A stretch of 64,000 nucleotides of DNA from Siphlonurus alternatus (GCA_949825025.1 OX463785.1:4629979-4693978); one strand, 5' to 3'; numbered from the stretch's first letter, positions 1-11,460 are shown. A program made the numbers and translations. The notes: a model not told the origin generated them from the sequence alone.

Positions 1-392
1 ACGTCATATGTAATTTCCTTCGATTTTGTATTTTCTGAATGTTTGGGGTTTAAAAAAAGTTCGAAAAAAATTGACAATTTACTCGAGGGCTTCTATTCAA
101 ATTTAATATGCAACAAACAAAATCATGAAGGTTGTTTATCATTGTGGTGTAAGATAAGAAGAATGACAATTAAAGAGCTTAAAGTTGACTGAGATCTCGG
201 AAGTAGCACCCTTGAAATTAATGAGACTTGCAGGGGACTTTAAGCTAGTCATTTTTTTTTTTAACAACCATTTTTGTGAAAATTGTAAAACATGGGTATT
301 TATGTGAGAAAAATTACCCCTTGAATTTCCTGATATCATAAGTGATCAAGTGTTTTCGTTTTTTTTTTTTAATTATTTACTTTGCAATAAAA

Positions 393-447
393 ACGGCAGG
401 AAGCAAAATGGACCACACTTCTTAACCACATGCAAGTAACTGCCGGA
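393..447. repeat. Short inverted-end repeat, copy 1
   Basis: About 55 bp starting CGGCAGGAAGCAAA and ending AAGTAACTGCCGG. A second, directly oriented copy lies at 3369-3419. The CGGCAG/CTGCCG ends are inverted, so it may be a tiny MITE or a conserved spacer. No function can be assigned. Confidence 0.45.
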
Positions 448-565
448 TTTTAATTAGTGGTTATATTTTTTATTTCATTTGATATTTTTTAACAGAAATG
501 ATTAAAATAATAAAATTTATGACCCGAGAAGTAACAGATAATGCTAATGAAATGTAATGTTATAT

Positions 566-1143
566 TGCGTGCGATTCACGCAGAAGTTAGTCAAATTTCT
601 GACCACGTTTAGCTTAAAAGGGTACCAAAGTGAATACTTTTTTTACATATTCAGGCAGCTAAGAATTATTCTGATATCTCCTGTGTCTCAATATTTTCGT
701 ACAATGCCTAGTTATTTTAAAATTAATTATTTAGTTTGAAAAGTGAGTTCAAAAGCCGTTGGTTGATTCAAGTCGGTGCCCGCCCGCAGCAGCCGCTGAT
801 ACAACGAGAATTTCCCGCGAATCACGGGAACCTCCTCCCGCCCCTTTCTTGTCGTATTACCGGCCGCTGCGGGCGCGCATCGGCTTGAATCAATCAACGG
901 CCATAGAACTCACTTTTCAAACTAAATAATTAATTGTAAAATAACTAGGCATTGTATTACGAAAATATTGAGCCACAGGGATGTTAGAATAATTCTTAGC
1001 TGCCCGAATTTGTAAAAAAAGTATTCACTTTGGTACCCCTTTAACCACGTTTAACTATACCTGTTTTACGTGTTAAACCACCTAGTTAATCGTTGTTAAC
1101 CTCAAAGTGGTTAGAAACCTGGCTAACTGCTTCGTGAATCGCG
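566..1143. mobile_element. Foldback (palindromic) element with GC-rich core
   Basis: Long imperfect inverted repeat. The left arm (from about 566, with TTTCTGACCACGTTTAGC) and the right arm (to about 1143) both carry GGTACC next to AAGTGAATAC, the AATTATTCT/AGAATAATT block, and AAAAGTGAGTTC against GAACTCACTTTT. The core at 750-905 is markedly GC-rich compared with its flanks and is itself palindromic (CGTTGGTTGATTCAAG against CTTGAATCAATCAACG). There is no coding capacity. Read as a non-autonomous foldback transposon. Confidence 0.75.
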
Positions 1144-1300
1144 ACCAATATTTTTATGTTATAATATAATGTTAAGTTGCCAGTTAAATGGAACTATTCA
1201 GCAGCATCATGGGAAGTATATTAAACCTTAAAGAGAACTCTTTCTGTTAATAACTGATTTTATAAGATTTGCAAATATCATAATTTTATAATATTCTGTA

Positions 1301-1516
1301 TTAAGGTGGATTCACATGACGATTTTTACCATGCGACGTGACGCGAATAATGCGCACTTGCTGTAACATCCATTGGCGGCCATATTGGACGATTAAAAGA
1401 CAAAGAGCATCTCGTAATTAACGCGATTACCTGTGAATTCGCCACCGCATAGGATTTCACAGCTTTTACGTCAAAATCGCGTCGCAACGCCGTTGTCGCC
1501 ATCTGAATCCGCATAA
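1301..1516. mobile_element. MITE family A, copy 1
   Basis: About 210-bp non-autonomous element beginning TTAA-GGTGGATTCAC, with inner motifs AATGCGCACTTGCTG and GGCGGCCATATT, and ending in GTCGCCATCTGAATCCGC. Related copies lie at 16485-16694, 16699-16905, 31660-31880 and 57486-57683, where TTAA is seen on both sides. The right terminus of this copy has decayed. It ends about 65 bp from exon 2 of the peptidase-like gene. Confidence 0.7.
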
Positions 1517-1580
1517 CAGCAACCTTCATCACATTCTGACACAAACGTACCTAGTGGCAGGATTGAATTTGCCTCCTTAC

Positions 1581-2729
1581 CTTTCTCCTGGTTCTTTTCT
1601 CCCTGAAGGTCGGAAGTTTTTTTCAAGGTCCCCAGGGAGACTCCAAGACAGATCAAGGTGACCACCAAGATGGCGGCTAGCAGCGAGCGCTCCAGTCTCC
1701 GTGTCCTCCACCAGGAACAACCCTGGCACAGAAATAACATAATCAGATTTTTTTTTTTTTTTTTTTTACAGAAATGAACCCCTATGAACTTGGAGAACAA
1801 ATCAATATATCAATTGAATTGAAATTTCATACAAGAAAATAAACTGCATTGTTTTAAAAATAATTACGGTCATTGTCAATTTCATAATTTACAACTCGAA
1901 AAGTCCCCCCCCCCCTTCATCAAAATAAGGCTCGTCCACATTCCTTGATCTTACCCTAGTTGAAAAATTACGTCATCAACTCATCCTTTACACGTCTATA
2001 TCTAATCTTTAAACTTCCAAAACCACATCTCATTTCCTCCTTGCTCAAAATGAGGTTGAAAAGGAGACAATATTTTTAATATTTTATGCTCAATAAGATG
2101 AGGAAAGTAGATCTAATCTTGTATTTTTTCCTCTAAAATGTTACAAAATAGGAGAAAATTAGACGAGAGGAGAGCTTAATAGCAAAGGAAATATTAAATT
2201 TATTTCAACTTGGCTACTCACCAAGGTGGCTGGATAGTAAGGTGGGGACACGGAGCTGCTGCTCCCTCGCGACCAGTGAGGAACTACAAAAAAACAGTTG
2301 AGGATCGCTTTTTTGGATCCAATTTCATCCGCGAAAAATTCAAACGGTGTAATAGAAATCCATGAACATCGGGCGAATGAACCATTAAAATTCTTTTAAA
2401 TTGAGTCTATCTTCTTCAGAATTTAACATAGAGTTTATTTCTATCACAATTTTACCCACAGTTATACTGTAAATACGACTTTTGATGGCTTTTCCAGTTC
2501 CATCGTTTGAATTTTTCGCGGATGAAATTGGATCCAAAAAAGCGATCCTCAACTGTTTTTTTGTAGTTTCTCACTGGCCTCGAGGGGGCAGCAGCTCCGT
2601 GTCCCCACCTTACTATCCAGCCACCTTGCTACTCACCGCAGATCTCCCCTCCCTCTCCTCCAAACGCACGAAGGGCACGTCCTGCATCATTAACGTTGGT
2701 GACCGCAGACCTCCATTCTCCTCGACCAT
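1581..2729 (-). CDS. Neprilysin/ECE-like type II membrane metallopeptidase, 5' exons only
   Basis: Two minus-strand exons can be joined. Exon 1 (2729-2637, 31 codons) starts MVEENGGLRSP right after a CACAG acceptor-like site and ends GCG|gtgagt. Exon 2 (1722-1581) follows TGTGCCAG and ends AAAG|gtaagg. The frame is continuous, giving about 78 residues: an acidic cytoplasmic tail, then GCSWWRTRRLERS, then one hydrophobic segment of about 20 residues (LLAAILVVTLICLGVSL), then a charged stalk. A cytosolic tail, a basic WWRTRRLER stop and one transmembrane helix is the usual N-terminus of M13 peptidases (neprilysin, ECE). That assignment rests on this short region only; the catalytic domain, with HExxH, would lie beyond base 1. 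Another type II membrane protein cannot be excluded. A MITE abuts the exon 1 donor. Confidence 0.5.
1958..2212. mobile_element. MITE family C, copy 1
   Basis: About 250-bp repeat in reverse orientation with blocks AATTACGTCATCAACTCATC, TTTTATGCTCAATAAGA and ATTTATTTCAACTTGG. Other members are at about 10620-10840, 11205-11460, 16254-16931 (interrupted), 30899-31163, 32410-32668 and 52590-52712. It directly abuts the left target duplication of the 2223-2627 element. Confidence 0.65.
2223..2627. mobile_element. Long-TIR MITE (Mutator-like) with 10-bp target duplication
   Basis: 405-bp element with arms of about 145 bp: AAGGTGGCTGGATAG at the left and CTATCCAGCCACCTT at the right, continuing through GGATCCAAAAAAGCGATC. 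It is flanked by the 10-bp direct repeat GCTACTCACC at 2213-2222 and 2628-2637. Long inverted arms with a 9-11-bp duplication are typical of Mutator-like non-autonomous elements (family knowledge). The duplicated 10-mer contains the exon 1 splice donor of the peptidase-like gene. Confidence 0.85.
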
Positions 2730-3368
2730 CTGTGACTAAATGAGAGTGAAATTAATTGATATCACGGATCAGCTGACCCAATACTAAAAAATCCCATTCA
2801 TGAAAATTATGAAAAAAATTTAAAATATTCATTAAAATATTTAAAATAAGAGCAGCTCAGTTTTAAAAAAATACATTATATTAAAATTTCGTTTTGTGAC
2901 ACCACGAGATGGCATTCTTTCAGTTAAAACTTTGCCACTACAAAACGAAGCGTTAATTTTCGTTTAAACCAAGCTTCTTGATTTTTTAAATATACTTTTT
3001 TCTAAATCGAAAAATGAGAGAAATCATAGCAACGAAGCTTAATTTACACCTTCTGAATTAAAAATATTGAAGTATGATATAATATCTATAATTATTAATT
3101 TAATAGAGTAATAATTTCATTTATTTATTATTGTATTAAATAATATTTATAATTTTTTAATAAAAGAACTTTAAAAATGTCACAGAAAATATTAAATGGT
3201 ATTAAATCAAACGTTTTTTTAATTAAAATAAGAAAATAACGTCATTCACTTACCATGAAAATTTTGTGTTCTCACCAATCCCACAGACCAAAAAGTCACG
3301 GTGTTGATTGAATTTTTTAACTTCACGCTCGTACGTGATAAAGTAATAATGTTACAGTACTTGAACGG

Positions 3369-3419
3369 GCAGGCAGGAAGCAAATTAAAACACTCCTTCT
3401 TACCACAAGTAACTGCCGG
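3369..3419. repeat. Short inverted-end repeat, copy 2
   Basis: Second copy of the 393-447 repeat (GGCAGGAAGCAAA ... AAGTAACTGCCGG), same orientation, with a few substitutions and small indels. The surrounding 2740-4020 stretch is AT-rich, with no credible ORF or exon seen. Confidence 0.45.
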
Positions 3420-4024
3420 ATTTTAGTTTGGGGTTACGTATTTATACTTATTGTTATCTCATATCCTGGAAACGTTTTATCTTTTTAAAACTTCTCATTG
3501 CATAACATAGAGCATACTAGTAATTATTATTATTATAAAGCATGTGTATTATTTTAATAAATTGAAAGCAAATGCAGTTTATTGTTAATTTTAAGATTTT
3601 TAATAAAATTTAAAATGATATCACTTGTTCAAAATGGGAGTTTCATTATTCAGCTTATAAAGATTAAATCTGATATTTATTATTGTTATTTTTTAATTCA
3701 ATATATTTCAAGTTGCATTATGAATAAAGTTATGTCCTTTTTATAAAATGAAGTTAATTCTTTCTCACAAAATTTTAAACAGAAATTTGAAATGAAAGTA
3801 ATTAGTAATAATTTAAGAAACTCAAAATTAATACCTTGCTCTAGCATAAACAGGGATGTATATTTTATTGCACATTCTAAGAATTTGATTTCAAATTAAA
3901 ATGAAAGTGGATTTGTTTTGATCAGTTTTGTTACGTGATTATTAAGCATCATTTTAATTTGAACAAAATAGATACAAAACTTAATTAAAGAGGAGTCAGC
4001 GAGTTGAGTGCGCAGTGCATGACG

Positions 4025-4080
4025 GGAATGACGTCACGCACTATATATGTGCATACGAAAAAGTTACGTCGGCTCCTCAA
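4025..4080. promoter_or_regulatory. Candidate core promoter: CRE plus TATA
   Basis: A perfect CRE palindrome TGACGTCA (about 4029-4036) lies a few bases from CACTATATATGTGCAT, in a small island of higher GC. It could serve either strand; on the minus strand it lies about 1.3 kb upstream of the first coding exon of the peptidase-like gene. MITEs here also carry CRE-like cores, so a repeat origin is possible. Confidence 0.3.
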
Positions 4081-4897
4081 AAGCTGCGCAGTAGAAATTT
4101 ATGCAAGTTGCGCAATACGAGCATCTGCTGAAGTTATATAGTGTTGTTGATCCCGTTGATCCAGTCAGCTGTTAACCCGTAGACCGCAACATTTGAAATG
4201 AAAATTTGCCTCGGATTTTGGTATTGTATCAGAATTTTCTCAAAATTTTTATGAAGGGCTAATAAAGGTTATGACACTTTCTGATTCACCATAATATGTT
4301 CTATCTTAGAATATTTTTTAAACACATTTTACGGGAGATTGCGAAAGAAATTAAAGTTCGAATAAAAAAGAAGCCACGTTTTTCGAGCGTTAGCATGGAG
4401 TAGATGGACGAAGTCATCGACTTTTAGACCCAATTGCTCAAAATTTTTACGAAGGACGGTCTCAACTGATTTCAGATGCTTATTTATGGTGCTCCAAAGT
4501 AACTTTTTTACATGCAAGAGAATGAGCTTTACCATCGGTCAATTTTTCGCTCACTCTACTTTAATTAAATTTTAGTTACAAATATGGGAACTCCTTATTA
4601 CTGTAGATATACAATTTGATATGAACTGAAAATTTTGTATTTTAGACTACTAAAAGCTTAATTGTTTGAAGTTACACATATTAATTGTGCAATATTGAAA
4701 CAAAATTGAGAACTTTCTAGAAAATGAATGCTCCGTACAGTGATAATAGTAAATTTACAAAATAAATGTAATGCTACACCTTTTAGTTTTAATAATTGTT
4801 ATTAAGTGATATTGTTGTTTTATATTTGTGTTTTAATAGTGTAATATTATTGTGAGAAAAATGACGTAATCCATGTTATGCATGTACAACCAGTGGT

Positions 4898-5219
4898 TAA
4901 TGGAGTATCGACCTCAATTTTTTATTGCAGAAATGGAGCGTGCAAAGTTATGCTACCCTGATTTCTTTTCAGATTTTTTTAGAGCCCGGGAAGTATTTTT
5001 AAAAAATTATTGATAGTCCTTTTTGTGACGTCACGCGGCGGCAAATCCTCAATTTTTCTTACAGAGTGGCGTCTCGTGACGTCACAAAAATAACTTTCAA
5101 TATTTTTTTTTTAAATAGTTCCCGGGCTTTAAAAAATCTGAAAAAAATCAGGGTTGCATAACTTTGCACCCTCTATCCATTTCTACAATAAAAAAAATTG
5201 AGGTCGATATACTCCATTG
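4898..5219. mobile_element. Hairpin MITE family B, copy 1 (CRE-type core)
   Basis: About 320-bp near-palindrome. Arms run from AATGGAGTATCGACCTCAA through TTATTGCAGAAATGG, GATTTCTTTTCAGATT and AGAGCCCGGGAA, mirrored at the right, ending GAGGTCGATATACTCCATT. The core has two opposed GTGACGTCAC motifs around GGCGGCAAATCC. Copy 2 (8793-9113) has the same core; copies at 11466-11786 and 62066-62310 have a different one. Confidence 0.8.
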
Positions 5220-5537
5220 AATTAAGGAATTTTTATTTTAATTTCAAATGCTCACTAGCATGCACTTGCATCATAGTTCTATTATCATTCTCATGATTAA
5301 ATTTTAGAAATAAAAAATAAATTACTTGTTCTAGCCATAACTTTCTGAATATTTACTAGATTTGTAATAATGATTATTTGATTTTAATTAATAAAATTTT
5401 ACTGAATTAGATTTTCAAGTTAATACATTGGCTGCATCTGCAAATCTCGAACATATCTGATACAAAAGCTTTCATTTAATTCAACTAATTTTTTAACTTC
5501 CTTGAAACGGAAATACAGTTAAATTAATTTGTTATTC

Positions 5538-5715
5538 CCGCCGGAAGTAGCCGGAAGTTAGAGGTTTCTGTCTTTCCTGTTTGCATTTCGAGTTTGAAAT
5601 TTTACAGAGAGCTGTGCAGTAAGAGGACTGACTTGTTTGAAAAAGTACAAAAATCAGACATGAACAGGAAGATTAGAAACTACTCATTTCCGGCTAACAC
5701 AGCCGGAAATTAAAA
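5538..5715. mobile_element. MITE family G, copy 1
   Basis: About 175-bp palindromic element with ends GCCGGAAGTAGCCGGAAG and CCGGCTAACACAGCCGG. A second copy, interrupted by a LINE-tail fragment, is at about 24960-25200. The rest of 5220-6130 is AT-rich with no feature recognised. Confidence 0.6.
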
Positions 5716-6130
5716 TTAATTTCACTATATTTTAATAGTCTGTAACTATAACGTAATCAAATGGCAGCAGATGCCCCAAAGATTGGTACAGACTTGAATG
5801 TTATTAATATTTTTATTATGACAACATAAAGTAAATTTTTTTACGTAATATTCAAATAAGGTTTTTGTCGAAAACTTATATAAATGCCAATTAAAACTAA
5901 ATTTATTTTAGTAATAATATTTATATTAAATAAAAATAATGATGATAGTAATATATTACAAGTTAGTTGAAATTCTAATATTTCAAATCAAATATTTTAT
6001 TTATTTAATAAACTGCTTACATACAAATGATTTAATTAAATGATCTATAAAAAAAAGAAATTACAAGTAAATTAGATACAATAAAAAAAATATATATTAT
6101 AGTAAATTTATTTTATATAAAAAAATAAAT

Positions 6131-7003
6131 CTGCTAGGGAGTTTAGTGGTAAAAGCACTTGACTTTAGTCCGAGAGTTCCCCGGTTCTATTCCTGATCAC
6201 GTCAGATTTTCGTGACTTGGGATGGGTGTTACTGATTATTAGATGATGGAGTTGGTAGGAAGAAGGCAGCTTACGGCTGTCTATACTCCGTTGCCCTGCA
6301 GTCTTGCACTGCCACTGCAGGCTGCACAGATCTGGTAGTAGAAGCCCAGAAAAGTACAGGAAAGGCTTCTGGGAGCCTGGTAAACCCCACCATGATCGCA
6401 AAGGTAACTTTTACTGGAAAGGCTAAATATCGGCCTGGCCCAGAGATGCAAAACTTCGCGCGAAGCATGGTGTGCGAAACTTTCGCGAAACTTTCGCGCG
6501 AATATTCGCGAAACTTCGCGAAAATTTCACGAAACTTAAAAAATGACTGTCGCAATGCGATTTTTCATATATTCATCAAAAAATTAAGAAAACAAGATAA
6601 AATGGACCCTTTCATGACCTGTCTATCCTCGAATGTGTTAAATGAAATTAAAAATAATTAAAAGTAATTTTTAAAATTAATAAAAAAGAAATAATTTTTT
6701 TTATATCTAATAAATTAAATTTAACTCTTTTTTTAATTCATTTATGCAATTAAATCTGTCATTAAAGCAAAATTAGGAAGAAAACGGCGTATTCATTAAA
6801 ATCGATTCGAAAAAGTACAGCGGGAAATTCAAATATATCAATTTGGCGAAGTTTCACGCGAAACTTTCGCGAAACTTGGCTTGCGAAACTTCGCGAATAT
6901 TCGCGAAACTAGCGAAATTTCGCGCGAAGCTTCGCGAAGCGTTGCATCACTGGCCTGGCCACACCCGAAAGGGAGAATAAAATGGCGTCAAGGATATTAA
7001 CTT
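6131..7003 (+). mobile_element. tRNA-derived SINE, split by a hAT-like MITE
   Basis: The head holds a tRNA-like Pol III promoter: A box TTTAGTGGTAAAAGC at about 6142-6156 and B box GGTTCTATTCC at 6183-6193, about 38 bp apart. A non-tRNA body follows to 6440 and resumes at 6953-7003 after an inserted MITE. The 3' tail is AT-rich. It cannot be a working tRNA gene: the acceptor and anticodon stems do not close. The partner LINE is not identified. Confidence 0.7.
6441..6952. mobile_element. hAT-like MITE made of TTCGCG arrays
   Basis: 512-bp element with ends CAGAGATGCAAAACTTCGCG and CGCGAAGCGTTGCATCACTG, flanked by the perfect 8-bp repeat GCCTGGCC (6433-6440 and 6953-6960). The 8-bp duplication and CAGNGATGCAA ends fit the hAT superfamily. 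Both arms (6441-6540 and 6847-6952) are dense arrays of TTCGCGAAAC-like motifs on an AT-rich centre. Confidence 0.85.
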
Positions 7004-7048
7004 TATTTTTTTAAAAATATGTTTAATTTGTCGCGTTGATTCGTCTTA

Positions 7049-7223
<175 letters not shown>

Positions 7224-7510
7224 CACAACAGTACATATATTATACAACCTTTCAGCAACCTTTCCTAGCTATTACAAACGACTTCTCTTTTTCATTTATT
7301 AGAAGGTTCGTATTTATTTGTAGATATGACAATTAATACAGAACCTTCTTGAAAGTGTAAATAAAAGTTTAAAAATAGTGGGAAAAATGTTTACTTTTGG
7401 CTTATCTGTTTGCCTTAATACAATTTGCAAGTAACAAATTTGTCCTAGTAAATCAAAGATTAATTTTATTGTAAGTTATTACTTACAAATAATATATAAA
7501 TATATATTTT

Positions 7511-7518
<8 letters not shown>

Positions 7519-7574
<56 letters not shown>
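7519..7574. repeat. (TA)n microsatellite
   Basis: About 28 TA units. The following 7575-8640 is AT-rich DNA with a 32-bp poly-A run at 8170-8201 and no recognised gene. Confidence 0.95.
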
Positions 7575-7576
<2 letters not shown>

Positions 7577-8166
7577 TTTTATTCATAAAAAATTAGCGTC
7601 CAGCCAGGCTAATCCTATAGGCTGGTTAGCATTACATTATTTTATAGTTGTAACATAATACATTATTTTCTGAATGTTAGATCAATTATTATTTTAATTA
7701 TGATAATAAAGAAAGTATTTGATCTCCAATTATAGAGAAAAAAAATATACATTTAAAATGTCTTTAACAGAACTTAAAAATATGGTTATAATTGTGAAGC
7801 AAACTAATTCATATTATATGCATGAAGAGGAACAATGATATAAAGAAAACATAACTATTATTAATTACATAAAATTTTTCCCTAAATTTCTATTACAACA
7901 AATACATATTGACCATGAACTGAAAATATACATTGACAATAAGAGCCACAGCTCTTCTAGGTCCATATGAAACAAAAGGACTTTAGTATATTGGTTTAAG
8001 AAATACAAACACACAACAAGTAAACAGGCTTATGTATTACACTATGAAATTATACAAATGAACAAAATTTAACACTAAATGTAATATTTTATACACTGTC
8101 AAAAAAGAAAATTTTTATTATTTTTATATTTTAGAGTACACCATTAAATAAATTAAATTAACTTGC

Positions 8167-8203
<37 letters not shown>

Positions 8204-8647
8204 GAAAGTTATTAAAGCAAAATAAATATATTTATCAGGGCTCAGAAAAATCTATATAAAAAAATAATATAGTAAATCATAAGCTAAATATTCATTTATA
8301 CTTATTATTATTAGGAACTGAAAGAAATAATAAATTATAAAATAATTAATTGCTGAAACAAAAGAAAATCTGGAAAAAAGAAATCTGAAACAGAATAAAG
8401 ACTTTGAAGTTAATTAACATCCATGTTGATATTTTGTATTTATCATTTCACACATAATTATGAATATGTATACATTAACTATATACATATGTATACGCAT
8501 ACAATACAAACACATGCATGTATATAATTTATTTAAATTCATTCTTTTATAACTTATTCAAAAACAATCTTTTTATTTTACTTTTAACACTGACTTTACT
8601 ATCCAAGTTTTTTACATTAACAGGTAGAGTATTCCATAGTCTTGGCA

Positions 8648-8651
<4 letters not shown>

Positions 8652-8690
<39 letters not shown>
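8652..8690. repeat. (TA)n microsatellite
   Basis: About 18 TA units just upstream of MITE B copy 2. ORFs reading IYIYIY are artefacts. Confidence 0.95.
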
Positions 8691-8697
<7 letters not shown>

Positions 8698-8792
8698 AAC
8701 AATTTAAAAAAAATTAAATCCATTTTTTTAACTTTTTTTTTAGTTTTCATAACATATTTATATAAATACATTTATTTCATTTTTTGTTATGC

Positions 8793-9113
8793 AATAGAGT
8801 ATTGAACTCAAAATTTTTTATTGCAGAAATGGATAGAGCGCGCAAAGTTATGCTACCCTGATTTTTTTCAGATTTTTTAGAGCCCGGGAAATATTTTTAA
8901 AATTTTTTTGAAAGTTCTTTTCGTGACGTCACGAGACGCCACTCCTTAAGAAAAAGATAGGACTTGCCGCCGCGTGACGTCACAAAAATAACTTTTAATA
9001 ATTTTTTAAAAATAGTTCCCGGGCTGTAAAAAATCTGAAAAAAATCAGGGTAGCATAACTTTGCACGCTCTATCAATTTCTGCATTAAAAAAATTTGAGG
9101 TCAATACTCCATT
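8793..9113. mobile_element. Hairpin MITE family B, copy 2 (CRE-type core)
   Basis: Same structure as 4898-5219: TTATTGCAGAAATGGATAG arm, AGAGCCCGGGAAATA, opposed GTGACGTCAC motifs in the core, and the mirrored arm ending GGTCAATACTCCATT. Confidence 0.8.
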
Positions 9114-9184
9114 AAGTAAATTAAATATTTTTTATATAAATTTTGGTGATATTGCCATTGAAACATACGATCGCGAATATTGAA

Positions 9185-9280
9185 ATATCCCACCGAGACT
9201 CGAACCCCTGCAGGAAGTGAAGGCTGCAACCCGCTTCTCTCAGATGTTAGGATGGTGGCCTACCTCACAGGATAAAAAAA
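9185..9280 (-). mobile_element. tRNA-derived SINE head
   Basis: On the minus strand an A-box-like TGTGAGGTAGGCCAC (about 9256-9270) precedes a B box GGGGTTCGAGTCTC (9195-9208) by about 50 bp. Flanks do not form a tRNA acceptor stem, so this is a SINE or tRNA pseudogene. Confidence 0.5.
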
Positions 9281-9419
9281 TAATGATGGCGGGAAACTTT
9301 GAAGTTACAGACGGCACTAAAATCAATATATATATATAATATATATATATTTTAAAATATAATTTGTTTTGTGGGGATCGAGGACTGACTAATTCTTAAG
9401 AAAATGATAAGAACTTAAA

Positions 9420-9495
9420 GAGACATTGGTTCAAACCCGACCTCGGTACAAAATTTAGCAATACTTCTCGGGCTCTAAAAATATAAAATATTCAA
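9420..9495. mobile_element. MITE B fragment (B-box core)
   Basis: Partial copy with TTGGTTCAAACCCGACCTCG and TTTAGCAATACTTCTCGGGC, matching the alternative core of copies at 11466-11786 and 62066-62310. The next 1.1 kb (9500-10600) is AT-rich with nothing else recognised. Confidence 0.5.
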
Positions 9496-10619
9496 AATGA
9501 CATATTTTAGTGCAAAAAATTTAAAAAATAAATAGATAAAAATAAATTTCATTCAGGTTGTCCATTTGCACTTTTGTATTACATTTTAGTATTTTGAACG
9601 TTATTTTCTAACAGTCAATTCAGAGTGTGTATGAAGCAAATCAGTCAGAGATAACATTCCAAACTTCCCGAAGTGTACTTTTATTTGTCAATATCATAAT
9701 TATATAAACTACGATACTACGATTCACAAAGGATGATATCCAACAATCTCAATATAACCACGTGTTATCTTAATTGAATTCATCTTTATTTGAATATGAA
9801 ATCAATGGTTGTAGCCGTGGTTAGTTAAGAAAGCTTGATAACCTTCTGAATAACTTAAAAGTTAATTAAGTTAACAGTTCTAATTATAATTAAATATTGA
9901 TGTTGCACGTACACTTCATTTGAATAATATTTAAAAACTTGCACAAGAAACTCACGAGTCCTAACGACAACAACTACAATGTTTGTGACATCATAAATAT
10001 CATAATTAACGTAAGCATCAAAATACCTCACTCTTAATTATAATGTAACATAAAAATGATATGAGTCGTAAATATGTTTATGTAACGTTCATCATTTTAA
10101 AATTAAAAAATATTTAAAAATTTCATATGCTTAATGACATCTTAACATTTCAAACTTAACCAAAACTTTATTATAATTTAATTTATTGCTGTTTATTTCA
10201 TTGCATCTTGAAAATTTGATTAGTAATTAGGAAGTACTTATGAAGATTTCTGATGAATTTTGTTTGAAACAATTTGAAATGTATTGTACATTGCATATTA
10301 TATCAAAGAGTGTTACATATTTTTTATTTTAGTTTTACGTGTTTTGATAAAGAAGAATGTTTAGTTGATCATAAAATATAAATTCAAAACGTAAAAGTTA
10401 AAATTGCTAAATTAATTTCAAACATAGCCAACACTTCATCTTGTGTATAACAGTATTAGCTAAAATTTTAAATTAAAGAAAATAAATTAAAAATTAATTT
10501 AAAAATATTTATTTTTATCTTTTATTTTTAATTCATTCTCATTACAATATTGTACAATAAACAATGTCCATGAAGTTAATATAAAATCATTTTGTGTAAT
10601 ATATTGTACGTTAATTCAC

Positions 10620-10840
10620 TTGGAAGTTTCATTCTCCTCGTCTTTTCACTTCTATTTTTTTATTCTACATCAATTTCGAGAAAAAAAAGACGAGATTACA
10701 TTTTCCGTTCTCTTTTATTGAGCAAGAAATTTCAGAAATTTTATTTCTGTTTCATGCTCCCACTTTGTGTGAGGAAGAATTCATATGTATTTTTTTAGAA
10801 AGACGTGATAAGAGTAAATTTAGACGTGCTTAAAATTTTG
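10620..10840. mobile_element. MITE family C, copy 2 (diverged)
   Basis: Contains CTCCTCGTCTTTTCAC, AAAAGACGAGATTACATTTT and a TTTCATGCTCCCACTTTGTG block in the family order. Confidence 0.5.
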
Positions 10841-11204
10841 TTTGAAGTAATTTGAGATGTATCCCATAGTGCATACTGTTGTTACAGATTTTTTTTTTTT
10901 ATTATTATGCAGTTGTAGGTATTTTAGAAAATGATTTGATCATCATAGAAGTATCTATACATGACTTAAATTTATAATAAAATTACTAATTTAATTACAA
11001 AAATAATAAACACTTCATGTTGTGTATAACAATATTAACTAAAATTTCATATTGAAGAAAAGTAAAAGAAATTAAAAATCAATGTAAAAATTTTCAGGTG
11101 TAACTTTTATTATCTCCATTTCGACAATTTTATACAATGTCTATATCAAGCTATTATCATATCACTTTGATCAATATATGATTATCCATAATTTTATTTA
11201 TTCA

Positions 11205-11460
11205 ATTTTAACGAGTCTCCTCGTTTTTGTTTTTTTTTTTTTTTTCTTGTTTTACATCAATTTTGAGAAAAAAAAAAAAAAAAAAAAAAAGGAAAAAGAG
11301 GAGATTACGTTTTCCTTCGTCTAATTGAGCAACAAATTTCAAATATAATATTTTCTGTTTCATACTCACTGTGAATGAGTAAGAATTAAGATGTATTTTT
11401 GAGGTAAAAAGACATAATAAGATTAGGTTTAAACGTGTGTAAGATGAGTTGAAGACGTAA
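11205..11460. mobile_element. MITE family C, copy 3 (diverged)
   Basis: AGTCTCCTCGTTTTTG, then a poly-A centre, GAGGAGATTACGTTTTCC, and the tail TTTAAACGTGTGTAAGATGA, followed directly by MITE B copy 3. Confidence 0.5.

Noticed and set aside
4329..4535. 68-residue ORF (MVKLILLHVKKLLWS ...) that looks moderately protein-like
   Set aside because: No recognisable domain, no splice sites in phase, and surrounded by AT-rich intergenic DNA; cannot be supported as a gene.
6141..6195. A functional tRNA gene
   Set aside because: A and B boxes are good, but no acceptor stem closes and sequence continues into a repeat body; called a SINE. The same reasoning applies to 9185-9280.
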